DNA of 41,916 bases from Planctomycetota bacterium (GTDB lineage Bacteria; Planctomycetota; Phycisphaerae; Sedimentisphaerales; Anaerobacaceae), in contig DUZJ01000025.1 of NCBI GenBank assembly GCA_013349615.1, positions 1 through 41,916 of the forward strand, in the 5' to 3' direction. Shown in pieces: positions 16,069 through 23,891 of the stretch (positions are counted from its first letter, which is position 1; every line of letters begins with the position of its first letter). Position numbers and translations under genes: made by a program. Under the pieces are notes generated by a model. That model worked only from the letters and a program-made list of their open reading frames with translations, made no database searches and was not told where the DNA came from.

Positions 16069-16750
16069 CGAATGGCCTCATCTTTTTGAGCTTACGCAAA
16101 ATTCTGCGATTATATATATGAACCACCATTGCCGAAATCAAACCGGCCCCAACCACAGACGTCTCAAACGTCAGAAAAAATGAATACAACCATTCTTTGC
16201 CGGCAAAGGGTATTGGGACGCCGGCCGCTATGACTACCGCCTCAACAATCAGCAGAGAACCTAACACTGCACACACAGGCATTGCTTTCTCTTTTTTACC
16301 TATACACAGCACGAAAACACCTGTGCTGCCTATTGCCAATGCCAAGGCCCAGCGAACAGATATCACTTCAGACAGACTGAGAAACACAGAACCGATCACG
16401 GCTGCAAAGAAAGCCACCCACCACCAGGCCGGAATCTTCTCTGTCTGAAGTTCTATTTTTCCATCCCTCTGATAGAAACTAAACTCGTACCTGGCCACAA
16501 GTTTAGCTCCCAGCCATAACAATCCTGCTATAATCCCAATCGTCCCCCAATTAAGGTAAGGGGCCCACCATCCCCCCGGTTTCCAATCCGTCAATTCCGT
16601 CGTGCCTATTATCAAAGCTACAATCGTCCCCAATATCACTGCCGGTATCAGCAATCCCAACGCCCGGCTCTGGGCATACTTGTCCACCAGCCGACCCAGC
16701 CGGTTCAATTTCTCCGCTTCTTCCTTGCGATTTTTAATATCACCTGACAT
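16037..16750 (-). CDS. Multi-pass membrane protein paired with the winged-helix regulator
   Basis: A 237-residue protein from ATG 16748-16750, with GGGAGATAACAGAA upstream; the longer frame to 16816 lacks a ribosome site. A charged N-terminus is followed by about six membrane segments (ALGLLIPAVILGTIVALIIG, WGTIGIIAGLLWLGAKL, WWWVAFFAAVIGSVFLSL, WALALAIGSTGVFVLCI, AVLGSLLIVEAVVIAAGV, FFLTFETSVVGAGLISAMV). I recognise no family. The partner regulator overlaps its 3' end. The pair has the layout of one-component regulator/membrane-sensor modules, but function is unassigned. Confidence 0.7.
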   Translation of the reverse strand: MSGDIKNRKEEAEKLNRLGRLVDKYAQSRALGLLIPAVILGTIVALIIGTTELTDWKPGGWWAPYLNWGTIGIIAGLLWLGAKLVARYEFSFYQRDGKIELQTEKIPAWWWVAFFAAVIGSVFLSLSEVISVRWALALAIGSTGVFVLCIGKKEKAMPVCAVLGSLLIVEAVVIAAGVPIPFAGKEWLYSFFLTFETSVVGAGLISAMVVHIYNRRILRKLKKMRPFGEQEPGKSDS

Positions 16751-16998
16751 TTCTGTTATCTCCCAAAAACCAGTTTTTTCTACAAACCTATTATACACTA
16801 TCCCGCACCCGTGCAAAATAAAAAAATGGAAAATTTTTCAAAATTTCTCCCCTATTTTCCGAGTAAGAACCGACAAAAAACTAGGATTTGAGGCGTGAAT
16901 GGCCGAATGCTTAGACAAAAACAGCAAAAACCGATTCAATAGAAGGTTAAGCCTTCTCAGGTGTTGTTACTTAGAGCTTGCTGCATTGTCTGGTAACT

Positions 16999-19900
16999 TC
17001 AGCGTCGTCTGCTCGGCCTGGCCCTGCTTCGCCTAACGGCTGTGGGGCGTCGGGGTTGCCTGGGCGCGGAAGCCCTTGCTCCCATTCCGGTGGGCCGGCT
17101 GTTGTTGCCCTTGATGTTCAGGGCATACAGGTTGGGCAATCCCCGGCGCAGACGCCGTATGGCTGCGGCGCTAAAGGTATTTTCGGAATCGATCTGGAGA
17201 TACGTCAGCATCTTGAGTCCTTCAAGGTAGCGCAGGCCCTCATCGGTCAATCTGCGCTTGGCAGGAGGAGAAATATTTTCAGGGTATTTGTTGTTTATTG
17301 ATAAAAGGTCCAGGTTTTTCATATTGGCCAAATATTTGAGTCCGTCATCGGTCAAGCCGGTCGCGGCAAAACTGAATCTCTCCATATTGGTCAGGCCGGC
17401 CAAATATTTGAGGCTGGAGTCGAAGATACTGTTTATGCCCTGCAGCCATCTGAGGCGTTTGAGCTTGCCCAGGCACACGAGGTCGGCGGGAGTGAACTTT
17501 TGAGTGATTACTGATTTGTTTTCCCGGTCTACCCGCTCTATTTTGAGGCCGAGGTTCAGCTCCTCAAGTTTGGTCAGTCCTGATATATCCAAACCGGCAT
17601 GGTCCTGCTCTATGTCGTGCAGGTCGAGCTTGAACAGTCCTGGTATTTTATTCAAATGGGACAGGCCTCCGATCGTTATCTTCGATTCGGTTATGGAGAG
17701 GTGTTTGAGGGACTTTAAGGTGGTCAAATGTGCCAGCCCTTCGTTGGTCACGTTCTCACAGCCGAAGAGCATCAGTTTTTTCAGGTTCGTTAGCCTGGCA
17801 ACGTGGCGCATCCCTTCATCTGTGATGCCCGGACTGCCAATGTAGAGTTCTTCGAACAGCCGACAGTTTGCGAGCTCCGCCAGGCCTTTGTCTGTGTAAT
17901 ATTCCTTGTTCATCTTGGGGTCAATGAAGTGAATTCTGGAAATCGCAAGGTGCCTGAGGTTCGGCAACGTACCAAGAAAGGTGAGGCCTTTGTCGGTGAT
18001 TCCCTTCTGGTCCTGAGGAAGGTCTATCCGTTCGAGTGTCTTTATCTGCGACAGATATGACAGCCCTCTATCGGTAACTTGAGATGCACCGATTTCCAAT
18101 TTTCTAAGCGAACGCATTTTAGTAAGATGGGCCAATCCATCGTCGGTGATGTCGCGAATCCCGTGCAGGCACAATATTTCCAGGTCAGGCATATCTGCTA
18201 TATGTGCCAGGCCGGTGTCTGTGATGCGACACAGACTTTCATGAAAAGACAGAATCCTCAATGAGGGGATGTCCTTCACATAGACCATTCCCTTGTCGGT
18301 GAAGCCTCTGCCGTACAAGGCCAGATATTCAAGCCGCGGTAAATCTCGAAGGTGTTTTAGGCCGGCATCGCCCACGCGTTCTCCCGCCAGATACACCTCT
18401 TCCAGAGAGGTCAGCTTGGCAAGATGGCGCAGGTCGGCGTTGGTGACCCCGCAGTTCGTCGGAAAGTAAATTCCTTTAAGCGAGGGTAATGCAGCCATAT
18501 CAGCCATTCCTTTGTCTGTTACCCGATAGGGCACCCCTAAGTATTCCAGGGACGAGAGTTTGGTGATGTACTTTAGGCCTTTATTCGTAATTTCTGTATG
18601 GTCCAGGATCAGGAACTTCAGCCCGGTCAGATGCGCGATATGCGGCATGCATTTGTCGCTCGGTTTGACGCCATCTGTAGATGAGGCATAAATGCTGAGT
18701 TTATAGAGGTCGTCCGGCCGCAGCTTCGAAAGCGCAGACAAATCTCTCCAGACCGACTTATTTACGACCAGAGACAGGCGTTTGTCGGCAGGGACATGAA
18801 CGTCACCTTTAGCCTGGCCGAGATATTCCCATTTAGGACCCTTTATCCCCGTCCAGTGGAACCAATAGGTGAGTTTTCTGGCCGCGTCTGCATCCTGTAT
18901 CTCGAGCTTTCCCAACGACCTGTCCTTTGGAAAATGAACAACCCGTGCTTTGCCGGTTTCCATACGCTCAGTATCCGGACCGGCAAGTGCCTTTGGGCTG
19001 GGCTTTGCGCCGAGCCTTACAGTGCCGAACGCAAAGAAAGCGAACAGGACAGCAATGGTGCACGTTATCGCAGCCCAGCGGGGCGGTTTCGTCTGAAAGC
19101 TGTGCAGCGGGTCAAGCAGACTGCGAACCCGTGATAGCAATTGACCTTCGTACAGGGCCACCGTTTGAAGAGAAGTCCTCCTGAAAGCCCGCTCACCAAT
19201 CTGCGAGAGCAGCATTGTGTAATCGTCTGCGGAGGCGCCTTTGGCCAGGACATAATTGTCACAGATTTGCTCACGCTGTTGAGTTAGCTGCCGGCTGGCC
19301 AGCCAGACAAGAGGATGGAAGAAGAACACTGCTTCAATAATACGCTGAAAGAAGTTTGTCCAGCAGTCTCGCCGCTCAATGTGCGCCAATTCATGGGTCA
19401 GGACCATTTGGAGGTCTTTTGCTAAACTATTGTCATACATTTCCCGCGGCAGCACAACAACCGGTCGAATAACTCCGAAGCACACCGGACCATATAGTTG
19501 AGACGTCAACAGAACTTTTAATTTCCGACCGTCTGTGTACTGTGAGTATTCTCCCTGCGGCAAAGGCGTTGCCGTTGAGAATATTTGACGAAGTCGATAC
19601 CAGCCGACGCCCAGTCGGCCGAGCATGAAAACAAAACCCGCCAACCATATCCCTGCTAATGTAAATTTAACGCCAAAGGCCCGTGCCTTCTCGTAAGGTG
19701 AGTGGGGCGTTTCTATGTGGGTCGGTCGCGGTGGAAGAAGCGGGGTGGGCAGGTCTCGATTGAAAGCGATAGCATCGTTTGAATTGGTTTCCACGAGTCT
19801 CGCGACTTTGGCCGGCTCAGCCCGCCTGCTAAGGACGGCAACGGTTAGTTTTGGTCCGTGCAGCCATATTACGGGCAGTAGCACAGTGCCTATAAGTGAG

Positions 19901-20049
19901 TATAGCCAGAGCATGTGACGGTAAACAGGCGCCCGGATGCCGGCTTTGATGATTGCCCACGCCAACGGCACCAGTACGACCGTAGCGGCGGAGCCAAACA
20001 GCAGGTATTTTAATATCACATCGGACCATGAAGTCAGTACAGTATTCAT
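16999..20049 (-). CDS. BlaR1-type M56 metalloprotease fused to leucine-rich repeats
   Basis: A 1016-residue membrane sensor-like protein. Three membrane segments (about 13-35, 47-64, 127-147) precede the M56 zinc-protease site HELAH (219-223) with the third ligand in REQICD (E260), and a fourth segment lies at about 325-344. In BlaR1 the equivalent region ends in a penicillin-binding sensor. Here about 550 residues of leucine-rich repeats (period about 24, consensus TDKGLxxLxxLxxLxxLxL) replace it. BlaR1-family proteases relieve repression by their partner BlaI-type repressor, which is encoded just upstream with a 4-bp ATGA overlap (20046-20049). The last ~30 residues (ARASAPRQPRRPTAVRRS) are Arg/Pro-rich and unlike the repeats. 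Confidence 0.88.
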   Translation of the reverse strand: MNTVLTSWSDVILKYLLFGSAATVVLVPLAWAIIKAGIRAPVYRHMLWLYSLIGTVLLPVIWLHGPKLTVAVLSRRAEPAKVARLVETNSNDAIAFNRDLPTPLLPPRPTHIETPHSPYEKARAFGVKFTLAGIWLAGFVFMLGRLGVGWYRLRQIFSTATPLPQGEYSQYTDGRKLKVLLTSQLYGPVCFGVIRPVVVLPREMYDNSLAKDLQMVLTHELAHIERRDCWTNFFQRIIEAVFFFHPLVWLASRQLTQQREQICDNYVLAKGASADDYTMLLSQIGERAFRRTSLQTVALYEGQLLSRVRSLLDPLHSFQTKPPRWAAITCTIAVLFAFFAFGTVRLGAKPSPKALAGPDTERMETGKARVVHFPKDRSLGKLEIQDADAARKLTYWFHWTGIKGPKWEYLGQAKGDVHVPADKRLSLVVNKSVWRDLSALSKLRPDDLYKLSIYASSTDGVKPSDKCMPHIAHLTGLKFLILDHTEITNKGLKYITKLSSLEYLGVPYRVTDKGMADMAALPSLKGIYFPTNCGVTNADLRHLAKLTSLEEVYLAGERVGDAGLKHLRDLPRLEYLALYGRGFTDKGMVYVKDIPSLRILSFHESLCRITDTGLAHIADMPDLEILCLHGIRDITDDGLAHLTKMRSLRKLEIGASQVTDRGLSYLSQIKTLERIDLPQDQKGITDKGLTFLGTLPNLRHLAISRIHFIDPKMNKEYYTDKGLAELANCRLFEELYIGSPGITDEGMRHVARLTNLKKLMLFGCENVTNEGLAHLTTLKSLKHLSITESKITIGGLSHLNKIPGLFKLDLHDIEQDHAGLDISGLTKLEELNLGLKIERVDRENKSVITQKFTPADLVCLGKLKRLRWLQGINSIFDSSLKYLAGLTNMERFSFAATGLTDDGLKYLANMKNLDLLSINNKYPENISPPAKRRLTDEGLRYLEGLKMLTYLQIDSENTFSAAAIRRLRRGLPNLYALNIKGNNSRPTGMGARASAPRQPRRPTAVRRSRARPSRRR

Positions 20050-20438
20050 TTTTTCTTTCTCCTTTTCCTAATCAGTTTTCGGATTTCGCGTACTTCTTCT
20101 TCACTGATACGATTCTGTTCTACAAGACTATTCAGCAGCAGCAGTGGCGAGCCTTCGAAAAGACGGTCGAGAATGTCACCAAGCACGCCGTGGCGGACAG
20201 TTTGTCGACTTATGGTGGCCTGGTAAACATAGGTCCGGTCATCCACGTTGTGCTTCAAATATCCCTTGGCTTCGAGCTTGCGCATCATAGTCAGTATCGT
20301 GCTATACGCGGGCTTTCGGCCGCGCGATATCACATCTTTTACATCGTGAACTGTTGCCCGGCCCCTGTCCCAGACGACGTTCATAATCTGTAGCTCCAGG
20401 CGCCCCAATCGAATTTCTGAAAGCTGCTTCTTTAACAT
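20046..20438 (-). CDS. BlaI/MecI/CopY-family repressor
   Basis: A 130-residue winged-helix repressor with a C-terminal dimerisation part (ILDRLFEGSPLLLLNSLVEQNRISEEEVREI). The N-terminal pattern RLELQIMNVVWDRGRATVHD, then the recognition helix GRKPAYSTILTMMRKLEAKG, is typical of BlaI. Family members bind palindromic operators and are inactivated when the partner M56 protease triggers their cleavage. ATG 20436-20438 is chosen because AAGGAGTTCGAC precedes it; the longer frame to 20504 would run through the promoter. Translation of the protease is coupled by an ATGA overlap. It lies 34 nt below a TTGACA-17-TAATAT promoter overlapped by the operator, so autorepression is likely. Confidence 0.92.
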   Translation of the reverse strand: MLKKQLSEIRLGRLELQIMNVVWDRGRATVHDVKDVISRGRKPAYSTILTMMRKLEAKGYLKHNVDDRTYVYQATISRQTVRHGVLGDILDRLFEGSPLLLLNSLVEQNRISEEEVREIRKLIRKRRKKK

Positions 20439-20471
20439 GTCGAACTCCTTAAACAAATGTTGTGTTATAAT

Positions 20472-20504
20472 GGTAATATTACCTCGGTAATAGTGGAATG
20501 TCAA
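20472..20504 (-). promoter_or_regulatory. Promoter and palindromic operator of the BlaI-M56 operon
   Basis: On the minus strand TTGACA (20499-20504), a 17-bp spacer and TAATAT (20476-20481) form a near-consensus promoter. Two overlapping palindromes cover the -10 and spacer: GGTAATATTACC (20472-20483, perfect) and TATTACC-TC-GGTAATA (20477-20492, perfect 7-bp arms). Repressor bound here would block polymerase. Binding by the adjacent BlaI protein is inferred from position. Confidence 0.75.
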
Positions 20505-20562
20505 GAAAAAAAAGAAAATTTTTCAAAAAATATTTATTTTTCTTCGAACCGTATGTTATTAT

Positions 20563-20582
20563 ATGAGTATGTAATCACATAG
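20563..20582 (+). promoter_or_regulatory. Candidate ArsR operator 1, upstream of arsR
   Basis: ATGAGTATGTAATCACATAG ends 22 bases before the arsR start and matches 20995-21014 at 15 of 20 positions, including the shared TCACATAG. Position suggests autoregulation. Confidence 0.55.
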
Positions 20583-20604
20583 TAATTTACTTTGGAGTTT
20601 TGCG

Positions 20605-20934
20605 ATGTTAAACAGGAAAAAACAGCTTTTATTCCAAAAACAGGCAGAAATTGCAAAGGCGATAGCCCATCCGCTGCGAATCGCAATTGTCGATTTTCTA
20701 AGGGATGGCGAGCAGTGCGTCTGTGATATTGCAGAGCACGTCGGCTCTGAAAGGTCGAACGTTTCCCGGCATCTGTCGGTAATGGTTAATGTCGGCATAC
20801 TGGACTATCGAAAACAAGGCCTCAAGGTCATCTATGCACTCAAAACTCCCTGTATTCTCGATTTCTTCTCGTGCGTAGTCGGCGTTTTGAAGCAGCAGGC
20901 CAAAGACAACGAAAAGCTGCTGAAGGCCCTATAG
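20605..20934 (+). CDS. ArsR-family metal(loid)-responsive repressor
   Basis: A 109-residue winged-helix regulator. The core HPLRIAIVDFLRDGEQCVCD contains the C38-x-C40 pair that binds As(III)/Sb(III) in classical ArsR proteins. The recognition helix (RSNVSRHLSVMVNVGIL) follows, and two further cysteines (C83, C90) near the C-terminus may complete a thiol site. It is probably released from DNA by a soft metal(loid). Two candidate operators lie just before it and before the downstream permease gene, so the cluster looks like its own regulon. ATG 20605 follows TTTGGAGTTTTGCG. Confidence 0.88.
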   Translation: MLNRKKQLLFQKQAEIAKAIAHPLRIAIVDFLRDGEQCVCDIAEHVGSERSNVSRHLSVMVNVGILDYRKQGLKVIYALKTPCILDFFSCVVGVLKQQAKDNEKLLKAL

Positions 20935-20994
20935 ACGCCGAGTTCGGTGCAAGGGGACATGCCGGTATGAACAGACTTTTTTTTGAGGCAATGT

Positions 20995-21014
20995 GTGAGA
21001 ATATGCTCACATAG
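20995..21014 (+). promoter_or_regulatory. Candidate ArsR operator 2, upstream of the permease
   Basis: GTGAGAATATGCTCACATAG. With the preceding T it forms TGTGAG-AATATG-CTCACA (20994-21011), with perfect 6-bp arms. It shares 15 of 20 positions with the site at 20563-20582. It lies 25 bases before the permease start, between arsR and the transport genes. Confidence 0.55.
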
Positions 21015-21038
21015 GCACGTAGTCTTGAAAGGGAAAGC

Positions 21039-22349
21039 TTGAAACGGGAATTGAAAATATTAGCTGCGCTCATCGGCATTTTTATTGTCGCTTATGCTCT
21101 GCCGTTGGGTAATCCAAAAATTCAAGAGGCAATTCAAGAGGCGTTTCGCCTGCTCCAGTGGTACGCGCGGAACCACACTTTGGCCTGCGTAGTACCGGCC
21201 CTGTTCATTGCCGGAGCCATCATTACGTTTTTATCTCAAGCCTCGGTAATGCGCTACCTGGGGCCAAAATCCAATCCGGTTTTAGCCTATTCTGTGGCAT
21301 CCGTGTCGGGCTGTGTCCTGGCGGTTTGCTCCTGCAGCGTGCTGCCGATGTTCGCCGGAATCTATCAGCTTGGTGCCGGTCTCGGGCCGGCCTCGGCCTT
21401 CTTGTACTCAGGGCCTGCCATAAACGTGCTTGCTATTTTTTTGAGCGCCCGTGTTCTGGGTTTATCCATCGGAGTCGGACGGGCTGTGGGGGCCATAGTT
21501 TTTGCAGTGGTCATCGGCCTGCTGATGGCAACGATATTTCGTAAAGGCGAGCGGGCAAAGGTCGAAGCCGCCGTCCAGATGCCCGAGCCGGAAAAGCCCC
21601 CTCGCCCAATTTCCAGGACGGCTCTCTACCTTGCCTGTATGGTCCTGTTTCTCGTCTTCAGCGACTGGTTCAATCCCGGTAATGTCGTCGTGAAAACAAA
21701 CGATGGGCGCCGGTTCAAGGCCGTCGTGATTCATGAGACAAAGGACACCGTTCGTTTTCAACTCGAGGAAGACATCGGCTCAGAAAAGACCGGCGATAAG
21801 ATAATGTTGACTAAGGCCGAGATTGCCGAAATGCAGGAGCGCAAGACCTGGGTACTTACCGTCTATCATATCCGGTGGTACCTGGCGGGACTGATGGCGC
21901 TGGCGGTCGTCATTATGGCCTGGCGATGGTTCGAGCGCGATGAAATTCGCGAATGGATGCACAACACATGGCAGTTCACAAAGCTGCTCGTGCCGCTGCT
22001 CTACGGCGGGGTATTCGTCGTCGGCTTTGTCAGCGTTTTGCTGCCCGAAAAGCAGGTCGCCCGATGGGTAGGCGACAACAGCCTCGGCGCCAATCTCACA
22101 GCCAGTGTCATCGGCACTTTTTGGTACTTCGCCACACTGACAGAGATTCCCATCACGCAGGCCTTGATGAAGCTCGGCATGCACAATGGGCCGGTATTGG
22201 CACTGCTGCTGGCAGGCCCAGCCCTGTCGCTGCCAAACATCCTCGTCATCAGGAAAGTAATGGGAAATCTCAAGACGCTCGTTTTTATAATGCTCGTAAT
22301 CATCATGTCCACAATCGTTGGGTTGTTCTTCGGTGCGTTTTGGGGATAA
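21039..22349 (+). CDS. ArsP-like permease (DUF318/YraQ family)
   Basis: A 436-residue integral membrane protein with 8-10 helices. The family hallmark CSCSVLPMFAGIYQLGAGLG (about 96-115) carries the Cys pair linked to organoarsenical efflux in ArsP, and a second half repeats the pattern (GPALSLPNILVIRKVMG). A soluble insert of about 70 residues (RRFKAVVIHETKDTVRFQLE) separates the halves. It is preceded by ArsR and followed by two thioredoxin-fold proteins and a CcdA-like protein, a grouping that points to export of a thiol-reactive metal(loid), with arsenic the first guess. Translation appears to start at TTG 21039, with AAAGGGAAAGC upstream; no in-frame ATG is nearby. Confidence 0.82.
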   Translation: MKRELKILAALIGIFIVAYALPLGNPKIQEAIQEAFRLLQWYARNHTLACVVPALFIAGAIITFLSQASVMRYLGPKSNPVLAYSVASVSGCVLAVCSCSVLPMFAGIYQLGAGLGPASAFLYSGPAINVLAIFLSARVLGLSIGVGRAVGAIVFAVVIGLLMATIFRKGERAKVEAAVQMPEPEKPPRPISRTALYLACMVLFLVFSDWFNPGNVVVKTNDGRRFKAVVIHETKDTVRFQLEEDIGSEKTGDKIMLTKAEIAEMQERKTWVLTVYHIRWYLAGLMALAVVIMAWRWFERDEIREWMHNTWQFTKLLVPLLYGGVFVVGFVSVLLPEKQVARWVGDNSLGANLTASVIGTFWYFATLTEIPITQALMKLGMHNGPVLALLLAGPALSLPNILVIRKVMGNLKTLVFIMLVIIMSTIVGLFFGAFWG

Positions 22350-22395
22350 ATAAGCAAAACAACAAAATACAAAATACTTCACAGGAATATTGAAT

Positions 22396-22629
22396 ATGAA
22401 AAAGTTTCAGATTCTTGGACCTGGCTGTCCCAAATGCAAAAAGCTGGCCGAGCTCACAGAAACCATCGCTAATGACCTGGGCATCGAATATGAAATCGAA
22501 AAAGTTACAGATATCAACGAAATTATGAAATTCGGCGTGATGATGACACCTGCTTTAGCTGTGGAAGGCCGGGTAAAAGTCGTCGGCAAAGTCCCATCCC
22601 CCGATGAAATTAAAAAGATGCTCGCCTGA
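22396..22629 (+). CDS. Small thioredoxin-fold protein (redox-active disulfide type)
   Basis: A 77-residue cytoplasmic protein with the glutaredoxin/thioredoxin fold: a strand, the CPKC active site (LGPGCPKCKKL), a helix, and the cis-Pro region MMTPALAVEGRVKVVGKVP. It belongs to the short 'redox-active disulfide protein' group often found beside DUF318 permeases. ATG 22396 is preferred to the TTG two codons upstream because AGGA lies at a suitable distance. It follows the permease by 46 bases and is probably co-transcribed; it may hand electrons to, or bind, the permease substrate (inferred). Confidence 0.85.
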   Translation: MKKFQILGPGCPKCKKLAELTETIANDLGIEYEIEKVTDINEIMKFGVMMTPALAVEGRVKVVGKVPSPDEIKKMLA

Positions 22630-22723
22630 AGTCAGGCTGTTTGAGCAAGAACACAGAAATTGAAAGTCCTAAGAACTCCGCCGGAAGGCGTCCCCGAGTT
22701 GACTTACGGAGGTTTGGTCAAAT

Positions 22724-23134
22724 ATGAGTAACGTAACAAGAATCATTATTGTGGCAGTGTTAGGTCTCGCTGTCTGCGGCGTAATTATCCTAAAACAAAG
22801 AACGCCCACAAGCCCTGTTGCGCAAAACGATGTTCACACCAAAGCGCTGCCCCTTTTACTTGACCTTGGTGCCGGAAAGTGCATCCCCTGCAAAATGATG
22901 GCTCCCATCCTTGAAGAGCTTAAAAAAGAATATGCCGGCTCCCTGAAGGTCGAAGTTGTCGATGTCGAGGAAAATCCGGACATCGCCGAAAAGTACGAGG
23001 TTCGAATTATTCCGACGCAGATATTCTTTGACGCCGCAGGTAAAGAGCTTTTCCGCCACGAAGGCTTTTACTCAAAGGAAGACATTATCACCAGGTGGAA
23101 AGAGCTCGGCGTCCGGCTCACAAAAGCAAAATGA
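22724..23134 (+). CDS. Membrane-anchored thioredoxin
   Basis: A 136-residue protein with an N-terminal membrane anchor (about 5-23) and a periplasmic thioredoxin domain. The active site is GAGKCIPCKMMAPIL, with a CIPC redox pair in place of the usual CGPC, and the cis-Pro is in VRIIPTQIFFDAAG. The ribosome site CGGAGG precedes ATG 22724. The stop overlaps the next gene's start in ATGA (23131-23134), so it is translated with the CcdA-like protein, which would supply its electrons from the cytoplasm. Confidence 0.88.
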   Translation: MSNVTRIIIVAVLGLAVCGVIILKQRTPTSPVAQNDVHTKALPLLLDLGAGKCIPCKMMAPILEELKKEYAGSLKVEVVDVEENPDIAEKYEVRIIPTQIFFDAAGKELFRHEGFYSKEDIITRWKELGVRLTKAK

Positions 23135-23832
23135 TACAGCAGCTTTTTACAACGCTGACCCGTGCGGTGGAAGGCACCCCGGCGATAGCTCTCGCAGCGG
23201 CCTTCGTGTGGGGAATCCTCAGCATTCTCTTGAGTCCCTGCCATCTGGCGAGTATTCCTTTGATAGTCGGTTTCATTAACGAACAAGGCCTCATTTCCAC
23301 CAAACGTGCCTTCGCCACCTCGACACTGTTTTCGGTGGGCATATTGATTACCATCGCAGCCGTCGGTATAATTACCGCAGCGGCCGGCCGAATGATGGGT
23401 AACGTAGGATGGTTCGGGAATTACTTTGTCGCGATTATCTTCTTTGTAGTCGGACTGCACCTGTTGGACGTCATCCCGATGCCCTGGTCGGGACCCGGCC
23501 GCGTCGGCACAAAACGCAAAGGATTGCTCGCCGCCTTTATTATCGGCCTGGTCTTCGGAATCGCACTTGGACCCTGCACTTTCGCATATATGGCCCCCAT
23601 GTTAGCTGTAACATTCAGGCTGGCATCAACGAAGCTGCTTTATGGAGTTCTGTTATTGCTCTTTTACGGCTTAGGACACTGTTCGGTCATCGTTCTGGCC
23701 GGCACCTGTACCGAACTTGTGCGGCGATATATGAATTGGAATGAAAAGTCCGGAGGCGCGTTAATTCTCAAGAAAATTTGTGGTGTGCTTGTTTTATTGG
23801 GAGGCTTGTACCTCATATATACAGCCTCCTGA
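23131..23832 (+). CDS. CcdA/DsbD-type transmembrane thiol reductase
   Basis: A 233-residue protein with about six membrane helices. Conserved cysteines are in LLSPCHLASIPL (first half) and LGPCTFAYMAPM (second half), the SPC/GPC pair of CcdA that carries reducing power from cytoplasmic thioredoxin across the membrane. The start at ATG 23131 overlaps the stop of the anchored thioredoxin. The classical CcdA role is cytochrome c maturation, but no cytochrome genes are here; with ArsR, the ArsP-like permease and thioredoxins it may keep cysteines reduced for metal(loid) detoxification (inferred). Its last 114 bases are matched by a diverged relic at 24669-24782. Confidence 0.88.
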   Translation: MIQQLFTTLTRAVEGTPAIALAAAFVWGILSILLSPCHLASIPLIVGFINEQGLISTKRAFATSTLFSVGILITIAAVGIITAAAGRMMGNVGWFGNYFVAIIFFVVGLHLLDVIPMPWSGPGRVGTKRKGLLAAFIIGLVFGIALGPCTFAYMAPMLAVTFRLASTKLLYGVLLLLFYGLGHCSVIVLAGTCTELVRRYMNWNEKSGGALILKKICGVLVLLGGLYLIYTAS

Positions 23833-23891
23833 CGCAATATGAAATTATAAGATTCTAAAAGCCCATCAGAAACTATGAAAGGAGTTTAGTA

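Noticed and set aside
16941-16957. AGAAGG-TTAAG-CCTTCT hairpin after the M56-LRR gene as an intrinsic terminator
   Set aside because: The T-run lies some ten bases away from the stem on the minus strand, so it is only a weak candidate.
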